From positions 1 to 50,632 of the IMG/VR virus record IMGVR_UViG_3300010885_028183: a stretch of 50,632 bases of DNA. The stretch is one strand, 5' to 3'. Both the position numbers and the translations under genes were made by a program. Positions 42,080 through 49,187 of this stretch are shown here, piece by piece (the first letter of the stretch is position 1; each line of letters opens with the position of its first letter). The notes under the pieces were generated by a model. It saw only the letters and a program-made list of their open reading frames with translations, ran no database searches and had not been told where the DNA came from. The stretch is from a virus.

Positions 42080-42238
42080 TTACTTTTTCTTCTTAATAGA
42101 TAATTTCATTTTTTTTGATGGAGGGAAGTCCATTTTTTGAGTCATCATTACTTTTACAGATTCTGGCATTTCTGGTTTTACTTGAGGTACTTTAGATCCT
42201 ACAACAGCAGCTGCCATTACTTTTTTCTTGTCATTCAT
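42080..42238 (-). CDS. Small basic protein (52 aa)
   Basis: Frame from ATG 42238-42236 to TAA 42082-42080. The product starts MNDKKKVMAAAVVGSKVPQV, has a central PEMPESVKVMMTQKMDFPPS and a basic end KKMKLSIKKKK. It lies 5 bases downstream of the 224-aa gene in the same direction. Function unknown. Confidence 0.5.
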   Translation of the reverse strand: MNDKKKVMAAAVVGSKVPQVKPEMPESVKVMMTQKMDFPPSKKMKLSIKKKK

Positions 42239-42243
42239 TTTTA

Positions 42244-42918
42244 TTAATTTATTTTTTTACAATCTTTAGATGTTATTCCTACATGCAATTCCCCATTTTT
42301 AACTTTTTTAGTTAAATCTAAATCAATTGCAATTATTTCTTCCCTTTCATTTAATTCAGTCCCTTCAAAATGCCTAACCCTTATTATAATCTCTTCTACT
42401 CCTTCATCATTATTAAATATCAAAGACATATCAGATGCTTTTAAACAATGACAAACTTTTCCTTTTAATTCACCGCTTGTAATATACAAAACATCTTTTA
42501 ATTTAGTAGGCAAAATACCTTCCATTTCTCCATTATAAGGCTGAAATACTCTTAAAGCTGTAGCAAATCCTTTTAATGGCTTCCATTCTTTTTCTTTAGG
42601 CATCTTCCACAAATAACATTCATCTTCTCTAAAAGAAAAAATCTCAACACCGGATGCTATCTCTTCCCCGTTTAATTGAGAATGATTGATAATTTGATTT
42701 ACTGGATGTATTGCATTATGATGAAATAATATCATTGCACCTGCAGGAACATTAGATCCACTTATTACCTCTCCTAATACCTGACTTGTATGCTTCCTGT
42801 CAAGATTTTCATATTCCCTTTCCAGTCTTATCTTCTTACCATCAGCAAAAGTATGCCAATTTTTACCATCCTTGTCAGCTTTAATTACAATTCTTTTTTC
42901 TACATGCTTTAGTTCCAT
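42244..42918 (-). CDS. Conserved Bacteroidetes phage protein, possible tandem GroES-like barrels (224 aa)
   Basis: Recognisable conserved stretches: VLGEVISGSNVPAGAMILFH then HNAIHPVN (about 48-74), VEIFSFREDECYLWK (about 91-105), ALRVFQPYNGEMEGILP (about 120) and KDVLYITSGELKGKVCHCLK (about 140-160), RHFEGTELNEREEIIAIDLD (about 183). I have seen this family among Bacteroidetes phages without a function. The run GEV-xGS-V-AGxxILF followed by E-x-F-x-R/E-D-xCYLW has the rhythm of a GroES beta-barrel, so it may be a capsid-related chaperone or barrel protein; this is inference. It is transcribed first in the packaging cluster from a promoter at about 42968. Confidence 0.6.
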   Translation of the reverse strand: MELKHVEKRIVIKADKDGKNWHTFADGKKIRLEREYENLDRKHTSQVLGEVISGSNVPAGAMILFHHNAIHPVNQIINHSQLNGEEIASGVEIFSFREDECYLWKMPKEKEWKPLKGFATALRVFQPYNGEMEGILPTKLKDVLYITSGELKGKVCHCLKASDMSLIFNNDEGVEEIIIRVRHFEGTELNEREEIIAIDLDLTKKVKNGELHVGITSKDCKKIN

Positions 42919-42967
42919 AATGATTATATTAAATGATTAAAATTACAAAAAATACATTACTTATTAA

Positions 42968-42975
42968 CAAATATA
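42968..42975 (-). promoter_or_regulatory. -7 box of the 224-aa gene promoter
   Basis: TATATTTG on the minus strand is a full TAnnTTTG box, 50 bases before the ATG at 42918. Seventeen bases further upstream is TTTA (42996-42993), one mismatch from TTTG and with the same gap as the two late promoters. Confidence 0.5.
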
Positions 42976-43067
42976 AATTAGTGATTTTATTTTAAATTAT
43001 ATTTTGTATTTAAAAATACATTATTTTTACGTTGTTAATTTATTTTTAGCTAAAAAAAACAAAAAAA

Positions 43068-43319
43068 ATGGCAAATTTAATTTCTGTAACAGTTTACGGT
43101 TCAAATCAAAATGATTTCAAAGCTGGGGTTGTTATGGCATTCCCTACAAATGGCTTTTATTTACAAACTATACCAAGCACAGTTTATGCTGGTACTGCTT
43201 GTGTAACTGCATTGTATGTATTACCAAATGCACCATCACCAATTCAACAGATCTATTACACATCATCAACATTATCAAGCTTAGTTAGTGCAGCTAATGC
43301 ACCTTTAGTTGCACCTTAG
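43068..43319 (+). CDS. Orphan plus-strand fibre-domain protein (83 aa)
   Basis: One of only two genes on the plus strand. The product is MANLISVTVYGSNQNDFKAG, then FPTNGFYLQTIPS, LYVLPNAPSPIQQIYYTSS and LVSAANAPLVAP. It lines up with the first 80 residues of the 638-aa fibre protein: MANxIxxTVY, F.T, then PNA..P...Q..YY/FY.S......L..AAN. So it seems to be the same domain without the fibre. It is flanked by an AT-rich gap with weak promoter-like boxes (TATATTTTG at 42998) upstream and a strong two-way terminator downstream, so it is an independent unit. No signal peptide or membrane part. A capsid or fibre cap, or a free competitor, are possible. Confidence 0.7.
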   Translation: MANLISVTVYGSNQNDFKAGVVMAFPTNGFYLQTIPSTVYAGTACVTALYVLPNAPSPIQQIYYTSSTLSSLVSAANAPLVAP

Positions 43320-43335
43320 TTTATTGTTTTTTATT

Positions 43336-43365
43336 AAAAAAGCTCTCTCTTTAGAGGGCTTTTTT
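43336..43365. terminator. Two-way terminator
   Basis: A 13-bp stem (AAAAAAGCTCTCT with AGAGGGCTTTTTT, one G-T pair) with loop CTTT lies between the convergent ends of the 83-aa gene (plus) and the 90-aa gene (minus). U-runs form on both strands, so it should stop transcription in both directions. Confidence 0.85.
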
Positions 43366-43369
43366 AATT

Positions 43370-43642
43370 TTACACCTTTCCCTTTGCTAATAATTTTTTT
43401 TCGCCATCCCTTTCAGAATATATTTTATAATACATATCATTCATGTATTTTCTAGATCCAGCTATTTTCTTTAATTCAATAATAGCCTCTTCTTCACTTT
43501 TAGATGTAGTCACAAATGAATAAGAAGCAGTATTATTTGTTAATAATAAGTATTTAGTTTTAGGAAACTTATTATACTTAATTAAATATTCTTCGTAACT
43601 TATATCGTTTAGCATATTTTTTTTATTTTTCTTCGTCAACAA
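43370..43642 (-). CDS. Unknown protein (90 aa)
   Basis: A 90-aa basic protein beginning MLTKKNKKNMLNDISYEEYL, with LLTNNTASYSFVTTSKSEEE and a final EKKLLAKGKV. No signal peptide, HTH or metal motif. It overlaps the 116-aa gene by 20 bases; a start at residue 10 (MLNDIS, about 43615) would give a clean junction and is an alternative. Replication-region accessory protein of unknown role. Confidence 0.5.
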   Translation of the reverse strand: MLTKKNKKNMLNDISYEEYLIKYNKFPKTKYLLLTNNTASYSFVTTSKSEEEAIIELKKIAGSRKYMNDMYYKIYSERDGEKKLLAKGKV

Positions 43643-43973
43643 TAATTATTTCTTCGCCATTAATAAGCCTGTCTATTACTGACTCTACAAAATCTTTCTT
43701 TTGGTTATCTAATAAGATAACTTTATCAGCTATAGCATCTACAGTTAATGAGTTTTCTAACTCTTGATTTAAGACCATTCTGTTTTCTTCAGAAAGCCTG
43801 TCTTTTAAATTAGCTAGAATCCATTCACACTTTTGAATGTATTGATTGAATATCATTTTAACATCCAAACTAGCTTCTGTCTTAACATCTTCAAAATATT
43901 GTTTAGCTATATGAATATGTGTTAATCCTTTAGCTACGCTGTAAGTATTATCTGTAAATCTTTCTTTAGACAT
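43623..43973 (-). CDS. Unknown helical protein (116 aa)
   Basis: A 116-aa helical protein beginning MSKERFTDNTYSVAKGLTHI, with HIHIAKQYFEDVKTEASLDV and an acidic end GEEIIIVDEEK. It lies 12 bases after the primase-helicase stop and is cotranscribed. It could be a small replication accessory protein, but no motif shows this. Confidence 0.5.
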   Translation of the reverse strand: MSKERFTDNTYSVAKGLTHIHIAKQYFEDVKTEASLDVKMIFNQYIQKCEWILANLKDRLSEENRMVLNQELENSLTVDAIADKVILLDNQKKDFVESVIDRLINGEEIIIVDEEK

Positions 43974-43985
43974 AATTGGTTAATA

Positions 43986-45857
43986 TTAAAAATTTATTTG
44001 TGAGTTTTTTACGTTATCGGGAAGTAGTCCCTTAGATTCGCTAAACATTACTTTTTCAGCTCTTACCGGATCGCAATAATAATTATCAAAATCATCACAG
44101 TATCTTTTTGTATTCCAATTCAGCCTCATGTTAAAACTTCCCAATTGACCACCAGTTCTCTTTCTTTTTACTTTTTGTATAAATACTTGAACAGATGTAT
44201 CATTCTTATCTAAGTGATAATTTGGTCTATAGTAAGAAATAATTTGATCTGCCTTATTACCTGTCATAGCTCCACCTGCAATGTCATACATATCAACGAC
44301 TGGCAATGACTTGTCCTGATTGTATTGTGGACTTTTTGGATGCATAATTATGTTGTAAGATACAGCATTTAAGAGTGCAAACCTCTTGACATCCTTAAGC
44401 GTATTGCTAATGTATTGGTCATCTCTTTCGTATGCCTTTTGATTTTTATCAAGCTGATTAAAAGGATCAACCATCACACCATCTACACCTTTTTTCAATA
44501 TCAAATGTCTAAACTTATCATGAATAGATTCAAGGTCATGCTCATGCTCTGGGTAAACATAGAAGAAATGCAAATCTAAAAACAAGCAAGCATTAATATA
44601 CTCATCTTCGGTCATCTGACTTATCCATTTCCCTACATACATCTCAACCAAATCATCATAAAAATCATTTGCAGGATAATTTTCTGGGGAAAATACCGCC
44701 CACTTCCATCCGTCATAAATGCTTTTTGTTAGCATCATTTGCAACCAAAACATTGTCTTTCCTGCATTAGCATATCCGATTATGACATTTATGTCTCCCT
44801 TCTTCCATCTAAAGTAATCATCAAAGCTTCCAAATCTTGATGTTGGGGCAAGTTGTGCACCTCTCCTAAACGAGTTTAACATTTTAGGGAAGACATCATC
44901 AAGATAATAGACTCCATCAACCGGCATTAATTCCGAACTCATTAGAGACGTTTTAACGGCTTCTTTTCCGAAGTGGACTAATACCTCATTTAAATCTTTA
45001 CAAGCCCTTCTACCCCCATTAGAATCGCTTACAGAGGCATCCGTTGGGTAAGATACGATCCTGCACTTCTCAGTTCCTAATCTTCTGACCAATTCTTCCT
45101 TCAAGAAAGATCCTGCCTCATCGCTATCGACTGCGATGATAAATTCATCAAATTCAGAAAGCCAATCAGAGCAGTTGTCAAGGTACTCCATTCGCTGACT
45201 TCCCTTGCTTGCTCCGTTGGGAACTGACAACACAGCCCATCTGCCTAACTCATGCTCCACGACTTCCCCATCCTTGTCAGCAACAGCATCGTAATCGTTT
45301 CCAAACCCAGCCTCGTAAACCGATAGGGCATCTATCTCGCCTTCGGTTATGATTGCACAGTGTCTTCCCTTCAAGGTCTGCATTCCAAAGAAAATAAGTT
45401 CAGCATCCTTCACTAGCCTAAAGTTCTTTTTGTGATCCCTAAACTTCGCATTGATAATCTCTCCATCTCTCAAATACGGGAAGACGATGCAGTTGCTCTT
45501 GGCTTGGGTTTGAGGCATAAACTCCTCCTTCCCATGAATCAAAAATTTATCTAAAGTTTTCTTAGAAATTCCCCTCTTGTCAAAAAAATCTACAATTTTT
45601 TCTGAAAGATCTACATGCTTCAACATCGACTGTTCAGGCTTTTGGAAAACCTTCTTGGAATCCTTTCTGTCAAAATTCTTCACGTTCCCCTTCCAAGAGC
45701 AGTTGTGGCAGTTGTAAACTCCCTCTGTGATGTTCACCGATAAGCATGGATCTTTTTTGTTTCTTCTGCTTTCAGAGCACTGTGGGCATGTGGTCTTCTC
45801 AGTTCCACTTCTTCTTCGTAGCCTTATCCCTAAAGCCGATAGTTTTTCGTAATACAT
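43986..45857 (-). CDS. Primase-helicase, T7 gp4 / Twinkle type (623 aa)
   Basis: Primes the lagging strand and unwinds DNA at the fork. The N-terminal zinc ribbon is CPQC (24, 27) and CHNC (50, 53). The TOPRIM domain has TEGEIDALS (E172, E174, D176) and IAVDSDEAG (D244, D246). The helicase is RecA/DnaB-like with P-loop GYANAGKT (361-368), a Walker B region MVDPFNQLD and an IIMHPKSP motif with a conserved His. Order and length are like T7 gp4 (566 aa). Some DNA is needed from elsewhere: no replicative polymerase is visible in the window. It is preceded by the initiator gene with 17 bases between. Confidence 0.9.
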   Translation of the reverse strand: MYYEKLSALGIRLRRRSGTEKTTCPQCSESRRNKKDPCLSVNITEGVYNCHNCSWKGNVKNFDRKDSKKVFQKPEQSMLKHVDLSEKIVDFFDKRGISKKTLDKFLIHGKEEFMPQTQAKSNCIVFPYLRDGEIINAKFRDHKKNFRLVKDAELIFFGMQTLKGRHCAIITEGEIDALSVYEAGFGNDYDAVADKDGEVVEHELGRWAVLSVPNGASKGSQRMEYLDNCSDWLSEFDEFIIAVDSDEAGSFLKEELVRRLGTEKCRIVSYPTDASVSDSNGGRRACKDLNEVLVHFGKEAVKTSLMSSELMPVDGVYYLDDVFPKMLNSFRRGAQLAPTSRFGSFDDYFRWKKGDINVIIGYANAGKTMFWLQMMLTKSIYDGWKWAVFSPENYPANDFYDDLVEMYVGKWISQMTEDEYINACLFLDLHFFYVYPEHEHDLESIHDKFRHLILKKGVDGVMVDPFNQLDKNQKAYERDDQYISNTLKDVKRFALLNAVSYNIIMHPKSPQYNQDKSLPVVDMYDIAGGAMTGNKADQIISYYRPNYHLDKNDTSVQVFIQKVKRKRTGGQLGSFNMRLNWNTKRYCDDFDNYYCDPVRAEKVMFSESKGLLPDNVKNSQINF

Positions 45858-45874
45858 ATTTTGGTTTTTTGTGA

Positions 45875-46729
45875 TTAGTAAATTAGCCCCTTAACGATCT
45901 GACTAGGGTTTGTCATGTTTGCGTTGATCAAAGATAATTGGCTTTCTCCTAACTTCTGGGAAGTGCCATCAGAAAAATAAACTTCAGTTTTGTCATCAGA
46001 AAATTTTATTCCGGTAATCTTTTCAAATTGTCCGCCCTTGATCAAATTTGATTTTTTGAAATCTTGAAGATTGATCCAGTTTGAAAAATGTTTGTATGCC
46101 TCGTTTTCATTTTCGTATTTTTTGACATCCTTGTTTTCGGATTTAAAACAATCCCAAAGATTCTGAACATCGCCATCTTTTAAAATTATGCCTTTTGTTA
46201 TATTCAATTTTGTTTTAATTGAATTTTCTATTTCATTTGGCAAATTTTCAATTTTTCCTAAAAATACTTCTTTACCTTCTTTACCTTCTTTACCTTCTTT
46301 AGTTGTGTGCATTCGTTGTGCATTCGTTGTGCGTTCGTTGTGCATTGGTTGTGCATTGGTTGTGCGTTGGTTGTGCATTGGTTGTGCACTCTTCTCATTT
46401 TTGCTTTGATAACTATCATATTTACAGATAGTTACAAGGGAATATTGGTTGTGCGATTCTACCTTAATTTGCCCTAATTCCTCAAATTTCTTCAATGCTC
46501 TATATATTACATATTTATCTATACTGAGTTCCTCTTCAGCCTTTAATCTACCAAAAATAAACTGCCCTCTTTTGACCTCAATTGTAGCAGTTCCCTTCCC
46601 TGTATTAATAGGAATAAAGTTCTTTTTAAAGTTAGCTTTAAGCAGCATCCATATCCATATTTTCAAATGATTTGGGTTAGAAAAGCAGTAACTGTTTAAG
46701 ATATCTCTATCTATTTTTATAAATGCCAT
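45875..46729 (-). CDS. Replication initiator, winged-helix, with embedded iterons (284 aa)
   Basis: A phage initiator of the O/DnaD-like sort: FIKIDRDILNSYCFSNPNHL at the start, a winged-helix region around RLKAEEELSIDKYVIYRALK and FEELGQIKVESHNQYSLVTI (about 68-110), then a low-complexity linker made of near-repeats of NAQPMHNxRTT and a run of EGK units (about 115-155), and a C-terminal helical part with NLWDCFKSENKDVKKYENEN and HFSNWINLQDF. This matches the layout of lambda O, where the linker region is the origin. The gene precedes the primase-helicase, to which it may load the helicase. The linker DNA is a tight 11-bp repeat array. Confidence 0.7.
   Translation of the reverse strand: MAFIKIDRDILNSYCFSNPNHLKIWIWMLLKANFKKNFIPINTGKGTATIEVKRGQFIFGRLKAEEELSIDKYVIYRALKKFEELGQIKVESHNQYSLVTICKYDSYQSKNEKSAQPMHNQRTTNAQPMHNERTTNAQRMHTTKEGKEGKEGKEVFLGKIENLPNEIENSIKTKLNITKGIILKDGDVQNLWDCFKSENKDVKKYENENEAYKHFSNWINLQDFKKSNLIKGGQFEKITGIKFSDDKTEVYFSDGTSQKLGESQLSLINANMTNPSQIVKGLIY
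46267..46302. repeat. Four 9-bp repeats CTTCTTTAC beside the iterons
   Basis: Copies at 46267, 46276, 46285 and 46294 (last base G) encode the EGK run of the initiator. They touch the 11-bp array, forming a repeat-dense pyrimidine-rich block like an origin's unwinding region. Confidence 0.7.
46304..46391. repeat. 11-bp iteron array inside the initiator gene, candidate origin
   Basis: Seven head-to-tail copies of GTTGTGCATTS (with CGT and CAC variants) at 46315-46391, each exactly 11 bases, plus a degenerate copy at 46304-46314. A further copy GTTGTGCGATTC lies at 46449. The period equals about one DNA turn. Three copies make a 33-bp, 11-residue coding unit with pattern CAT-CGT-CAT. In lambda, the origin iterons lie in the O gene in the same way, so I propose this as the replication origin. 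Confidence 0.65.
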
Positions 46730-46759
46730 AAAGTGAATTATTGTTTTTTATTTCTGATT

Positions 46760-47062
46760 TTAATTTTTTCCAGATAGTCCAAATTCGTTTATTCTTTCGT
46801 ATAAATCATCTAAAATGCCCATACTAGAAGTACACATATATTGAGTATAGTGCTTTGATTTCCCCGTCAATTTAGACAAATAAGGGATGTTTTTTCTTTC
46901 AATTACTAAGCTTGAATGCTCTTTCTCAATTTCAGATAATCTAGCTTGGAATTTGTAAAATGTAGCATCCCAATCTATAAGCACATTAGCCATACTTGTT
47001 AAGTTTTGATTAGAGTGCTTGAGGATGTAAAGGCACTTAGCCCAGTCGTTTTTTGGTTTCAT
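46760..47062 (-). CDS. Unknown protein, possibly winged-helix (100 aa)
   Basis: From the ATG at 47062 the product is 100 aa, MKPKNDWAKCLYILKHSNQN onward, with KFQARLSEIEKEHSSLVIER and YLSKLTGKSKHYTQYMCTSS. The last part looks like the recognition half of a small winged-helix domain in Bacteroidetes phage proteins. The start follows an A/C-rich leader and leaves a 22-base gap to the previous gene; a longer frame opens at 47095. A DNA-binding regulator next to the initiator would fit but is uncertain. Confidence 0.5.
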   Translation of the reverse strand: MKPKNDWAKCLYILKHSNQNLTSMANVLIDWDATFYKFQARLSEIEKEHSSLVIERKNIPYLSKLTGKSKHYTQYMCTSSMGILDDLYERINEFGLSGKN

Positions 47063-47084
47063 ATTTGTGGTTTTAGTTTTAGTA

Positions 47085-47363
47085 TTAAAAATCATCCTGA
47101 CACCAGATAGGTGTCTGTTCTCCTACATATCCTCCCCTCATATTATATTCAAAATGCTCTATGGCATCTTCTTCAGTCATTTCATCTTCATTAATTAGCT
47201 TTTTAATGATTGCATCTACTGAATAAATTAACCTAATTACACCATCCCAAGAGTAGTCATATCCTAATACACAATCATCATACCCATCAGCTTTTAATAT
47301 CTCTACATTAGGGTCAAGACTTCCCCAATATTCTACAATGTCATCTAGTTTATTTCTTTCCAT
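47085..47363 (-). CDS. Conserved phage protein, DDxVLGY / RGxYVGExTPIW type (92 aa)
   Basis: From the ATG at 47363 it begins MERNKLDDIVEYWGSLDPNV; conserved points are GYDDCVLGYDYSWDGVIRLI, IYSVDAIIKKLINED and HFEYNMRGGYVGEQTPIWCQ. I recognise this family from many phages (D-x-A/C-V-L-G-x-E..., then E-F-N-x-x-G-x-Y-V-G-E-x-T-P), without known function. A longer frame opens at 47387. It overlaps the 74-aa gene slightly. Probably early. Confidence 0.6.
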   Translation of the reverse strand: MERNKLDDIVEYWGSLDPNVEILKADGYDDCVLGYDYSWDGVIRLIYSVDAIIKKLINEDEMTEEDAIEHFEYNMRGGYVGEQTPIWCQDDF

Positions 47364-47574
47364 TTTTCTTATTTTTAGTTTGATCAATAATTACTTCCTT
47401 GGGAACAAAATCTTTAGACAGTAAAGTCTTTCTAATACCGAAACGGATTCCCCGTTCCGATTCTACGATCAGACAATTGTCATGGTCTGCAATTGACTTT
47501 ACTTTTTCTCCTTGCAAGGCATATACCTTTCTACTAGTAGCTCCAATTGCATTTTCCATTAAATAAAACTCCAT
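47350..47574 (-). CDS. Unknown small protein (74 aa)
   Basis: A basic 74-aa protein, MEFYLMENAIGATSRKVYAL then ADHDNCLIVESERGIRFGIR and a Lys-rich end. The middle is beta-like, similar to small SH3- or Tudor-like barrels, but no family is recognised. The start follows the previous stop by 3 bases. A start at residue 6 is an alternative. Confidence 0.5.
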   Translation of the reverse strand: MEFYLMENAIGATSRKVYALQGEKVKSIADHDNCLIVESERGIRFGIRKTLLSKDFVPKEVIIDQTKNKKNGKK

Positions 47575-47577
47575 AAA

Positions 47578-47664
47578 TTATAATTGCGTTTCTGTAATAC
47601 TACTATCGCATTCTGCCATTTCAGAAGGGTCTTCAATTCCTTCGTCTGGATGCCATTTGTTCAT
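47578..47664 (-). CDS. Possible 28-aa acidic peptide
   Basis: Frame MNKWHPDEGIEDPSEMAECD onward, ATG 47664-47662, TAA 47580-47578, fitted exactly between two genes with gaps of 7 and 3 bases. Acidic, no other feature. Listed because it fills the gap in operon fashion. Confidence 0.35.
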   Translation of the reverse strand: MNKWHPDEGIEDPSEMAECDSSITETQL

Positions 47665-47671
47665 TTTTATT

Positions 47672-47896
47672 TTATTTTATACATTTTAATTTCTTGAATT
47701 CACGATAAATAGCCTCAGCCATAAAACCATCAGATACATTTCCCCTTAAATAGTTATTAACGGTTGTACCACTTATCTTTAAGGCTGTTGCTACCTGCCA
47801 GCAAAGACTAGTCTCTTGCCCTTCTTGCAAAACTACGGTAGATAATTTCTTCTTGATGTCTTCTTTTTCTTTTTTAAACATTTCGTAACTTGTCAT
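47672..47896 (-). CDS. HTH regulator, Cro-like (74 aa)
   Basis: A small DNA-binding protein with a helix-turn-helix at about 33-52: SLCWQVATALKISGTTVNNY, where SGTTVNNYL is the recognition helix. The rest is helical and charged. It is divergent from NinG across 104 bases that hold promoters for both, so it is probably an autoregulator of this switch. Similar proteins with ETS..W.VA..L..SxxTV.NYLRG are frequent in Bacteroidetes phages. No repressor dimerisation domain is present, which does not suggest lysogeny. Confidence 0.6.
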   Translation of the reverse strand: MTSYEMFKKEKEDIKKKLSTVVLQEGQETSLCWQVATALKISGTTVNNYLRGNVSDGFMAEAIYREFKKLKCIK

Positions 47897-47912
47897 CTTA
47901 TATATTTTTTAG

Positions 47913-47944
47913 CAAAGTAATATTTAATTTTATTAACTTCCAAA
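47913..47944 (-). promoter_or_regulatory. Promoter of the HTH gene
   Basis: On the minus strand TTTG (47944-47941), 20 bases, then TTACTTTG (47920-47913), one mismatch from TAnnTTTG. The gene starts 17 bases further on. Spacing is near the usual for Bacteroidetes promoters. Confidence 0.5.
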
Positions 47945-47974
47945 TATATTTTAAATTATTTTGTAAAAATTATT

Positions 47975-47982
47975 TATCTTTG
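47975..47982 (+). promoter_or_regulatory. -7 box of the NinG gene
   Basis: TATCTTTG, a full TAnnTTTG match, 18 bases before the NinG ATG, followed by a long A-run. No good TTTG is found 17-20 bases upstream, so the promoter may need an activator. Confidence 0.5.
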
Positions 47983-48000
47983 TAAAAAAAAAACATACAA

Positions 48001-48579
48001 ATGAGTATCATACCTAGAAGTAAATTTGGAGATTGCGTAGAGTGCGGAGAAAAAAATACAAACTGCGTTAAAGTTGGGAAATCGTTGTACTGCCTAGATT
48101 GTCGTAATAATGCTAAACGTAAGCAGCAAATAGAAAGAGCTGATTTAAAAAGTAAAATAAAAGGATTGATTTGTGATGATGGTGTTGCAGAAAGACAATC
48201 GTTAATTCACGATTTAGATTTTACATTTTCCCGTTACATAAGAATAAGAGAGTCTAATAGTAAAGGAATTGGAGAGTGTTATACCTGTGGTAAGAAAGAA
48301 CAATGGAAATATCTACAGTGTGGTCATTATATAAAGAGATCAGAAACATTACTTAGATGGGATTCTAGAAATGCAAGATCACAATGTATAAACTGCAATT
48401 GCAATCTTCATGGCAATATGGATGAGTATACTAAGATATTGGAAATTGAACAACCCGGAATAACCGCACAGTTAAAAGAAGAAAGTAGAGAGGTTTATAA
48501 ATATAGCAGGGAAGAACTAAAACAGCTTCTAATAGATTATAGAGCTAAACTTAAAATGGTAGAATCGAAACTTGATTAG
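48001..48579 (+). CDS. ninG: NinG/Rap-like recombination protein (192 aa)
   Basis: A NinG/Rap family protein, a Holliday-junction-acting nuclease/recombination factor in lambda. Visible: an N-terminal zinc ribbon (C12, C15, C31, C34) and, in the core, CYTC (93, 96), LQCGHYIKR (C107, H109), LRWDSRNARSQCINCN (C129, C132) and LHGN (H137). This C-H-C pattern and the RWDxRNxRxQCxxCN sequence are highly specific to NinG. It has an added N-terminal zinc ribbon of about 35 residues. It is one of two plus-strand genes and faces the HTH regulator. The role is presumably recombination or DNA repair during replication. Confidence 0.88.
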   Translation: MSIIPRSKFGDCVECGEKNTNCVKVGKSLYCLDCRNNAKRKQQIERADLKSKIKGLICDDGVAERQSLIHDLDFTFSRYIRIRESNSKGIGECYTCGKKEQWKYLQCGHYIKRSETLLRWDSRNARSQCINCNCNLHGNMDEYTKILEIEQPGITAQLKEESREVYKYSREELKQLLIDYRAKLKMVESKLD

Positions 48580-48590
48580 GATTTGTTTTG

Positions 48591-48671
48591 TCATTTTTTA
48601 TATTTCCCAAATAAACGACCAATTATATACCAAAGCATAATGCCTAAGTATATGAATACTTTTGCCAACAT
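48591..48671 (-). CDS. Tiny membrane peptide (26 aa)
   Basis: Frame MLAKVFIYLGIMLWYIIGRL then FGKYKK, ATG 48671-48669, TGA 48593-48591. It is one hydrophobic helix with a basic end, a membrane-peptide layout. It starts 1 base after the stop of the gene before it, so it is probably coupled to it. Too short for standard gene finders. Confidence 0.45.
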   Translation of the reverse strand: MLAKVFIYLGIMLWYIIGRLFGKYKK

Positions 48672-48672
48672 A

Positions 48673-48984
48673 TTAACTATTTGCTATTAATTTTGTTTGT
48701 TCAAGGAGCTCCTCCATTGAAAAGTCTGTTTCATTACAATCCTTTATTAACTCGATTAACTCAGTTAGATCCTCTGGTGTAAATACAAATCTAGAGGCTA
48801 AGAAATACTCATAAGGCAATTCATTGTCTGTTAACTCTATCTCAGCTAAATGGAATGCTAATTGTTTTTGGGGAAGAACCATCGTAGTATAAATTACATG
48901 ATAGACCTCTGCCTTAACTAACCATTTCCCACTTGGTATTTCCTTTGGTTTTCCAGAATCATCAATGCAAATAGCTCTTATCAT
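48673..48984 (-). CDS. Conserved small phage protein, CIDDSGKPKEIP type (103 aa)
   Basis: It starts MIRAICIDDSGKPKEIPSGK WLVKA, followed by VYHVIYTT and PYEYFLASRFVFTPEDLTEL. The series CID.S.KP.EIP...W and PYEYF.ASRF is a family I know from Bacteroidetes phage early regions; function unknown. It overlaps the 62-aa gene by 4 bases. Acidic C-terminus. Confidence 0.6.
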   Translation of the reverse strand: MIRAICIDDSGKPKEIPSGKWLVKAEVYHVIYTTMVLPQKQLAFHLAEIELTDNELPYEYFLASRFVFTPEDLTELIELIKDCNETDFSMEELLEQTKLIANS

Positions 48985-49169
48985 TTAATTGACTTTATAA
49001 ATTCATCACCCTTAGATATCAACTCTATTAGAGTATTAATGTTTTTAGACTTAATCACTCCCTTGACTTCCCTATTGTTCCAATATTCATTATATTTATC
49101 TCTAGGGATTGCATTCCATAACCCAGTAAAGTGGTTGTAGTGCAAAGTGAAATCATACAATTTTTCCAT
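48981..49169 (-). CDS. Small conserved early protein (62 aa)
   Basis: A 62-aa protein MEKLYDFTLHYNHFTGLWNA then IPRDKYNEYWN and a Lys-rich helix. HYN.FTG.WNAIPR.KY.EYWN is similar to many short Bacteroidetes phage and prophage proteins. It is the first gene after the repeat cluster 49210-49370, with a full -7 box (49188-49195) just upstream. Confidence 0.55.
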   Translation of the reverse strand: MEKLYDFTLHYNHFTGLWNAIPRDKYNEYWNNREVKGVIKSKNINTLIELISKGDEFIKSIK

Positions 49170-49187
49170 AATTCATGTTTTATATTT

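Noticed and set aside
47672-47896. Lysogeny repressor
   Set aside because: The HTH protein is only 74 aa, has no dimerisation or cleavage domain, and there is no integrase or attachment site.
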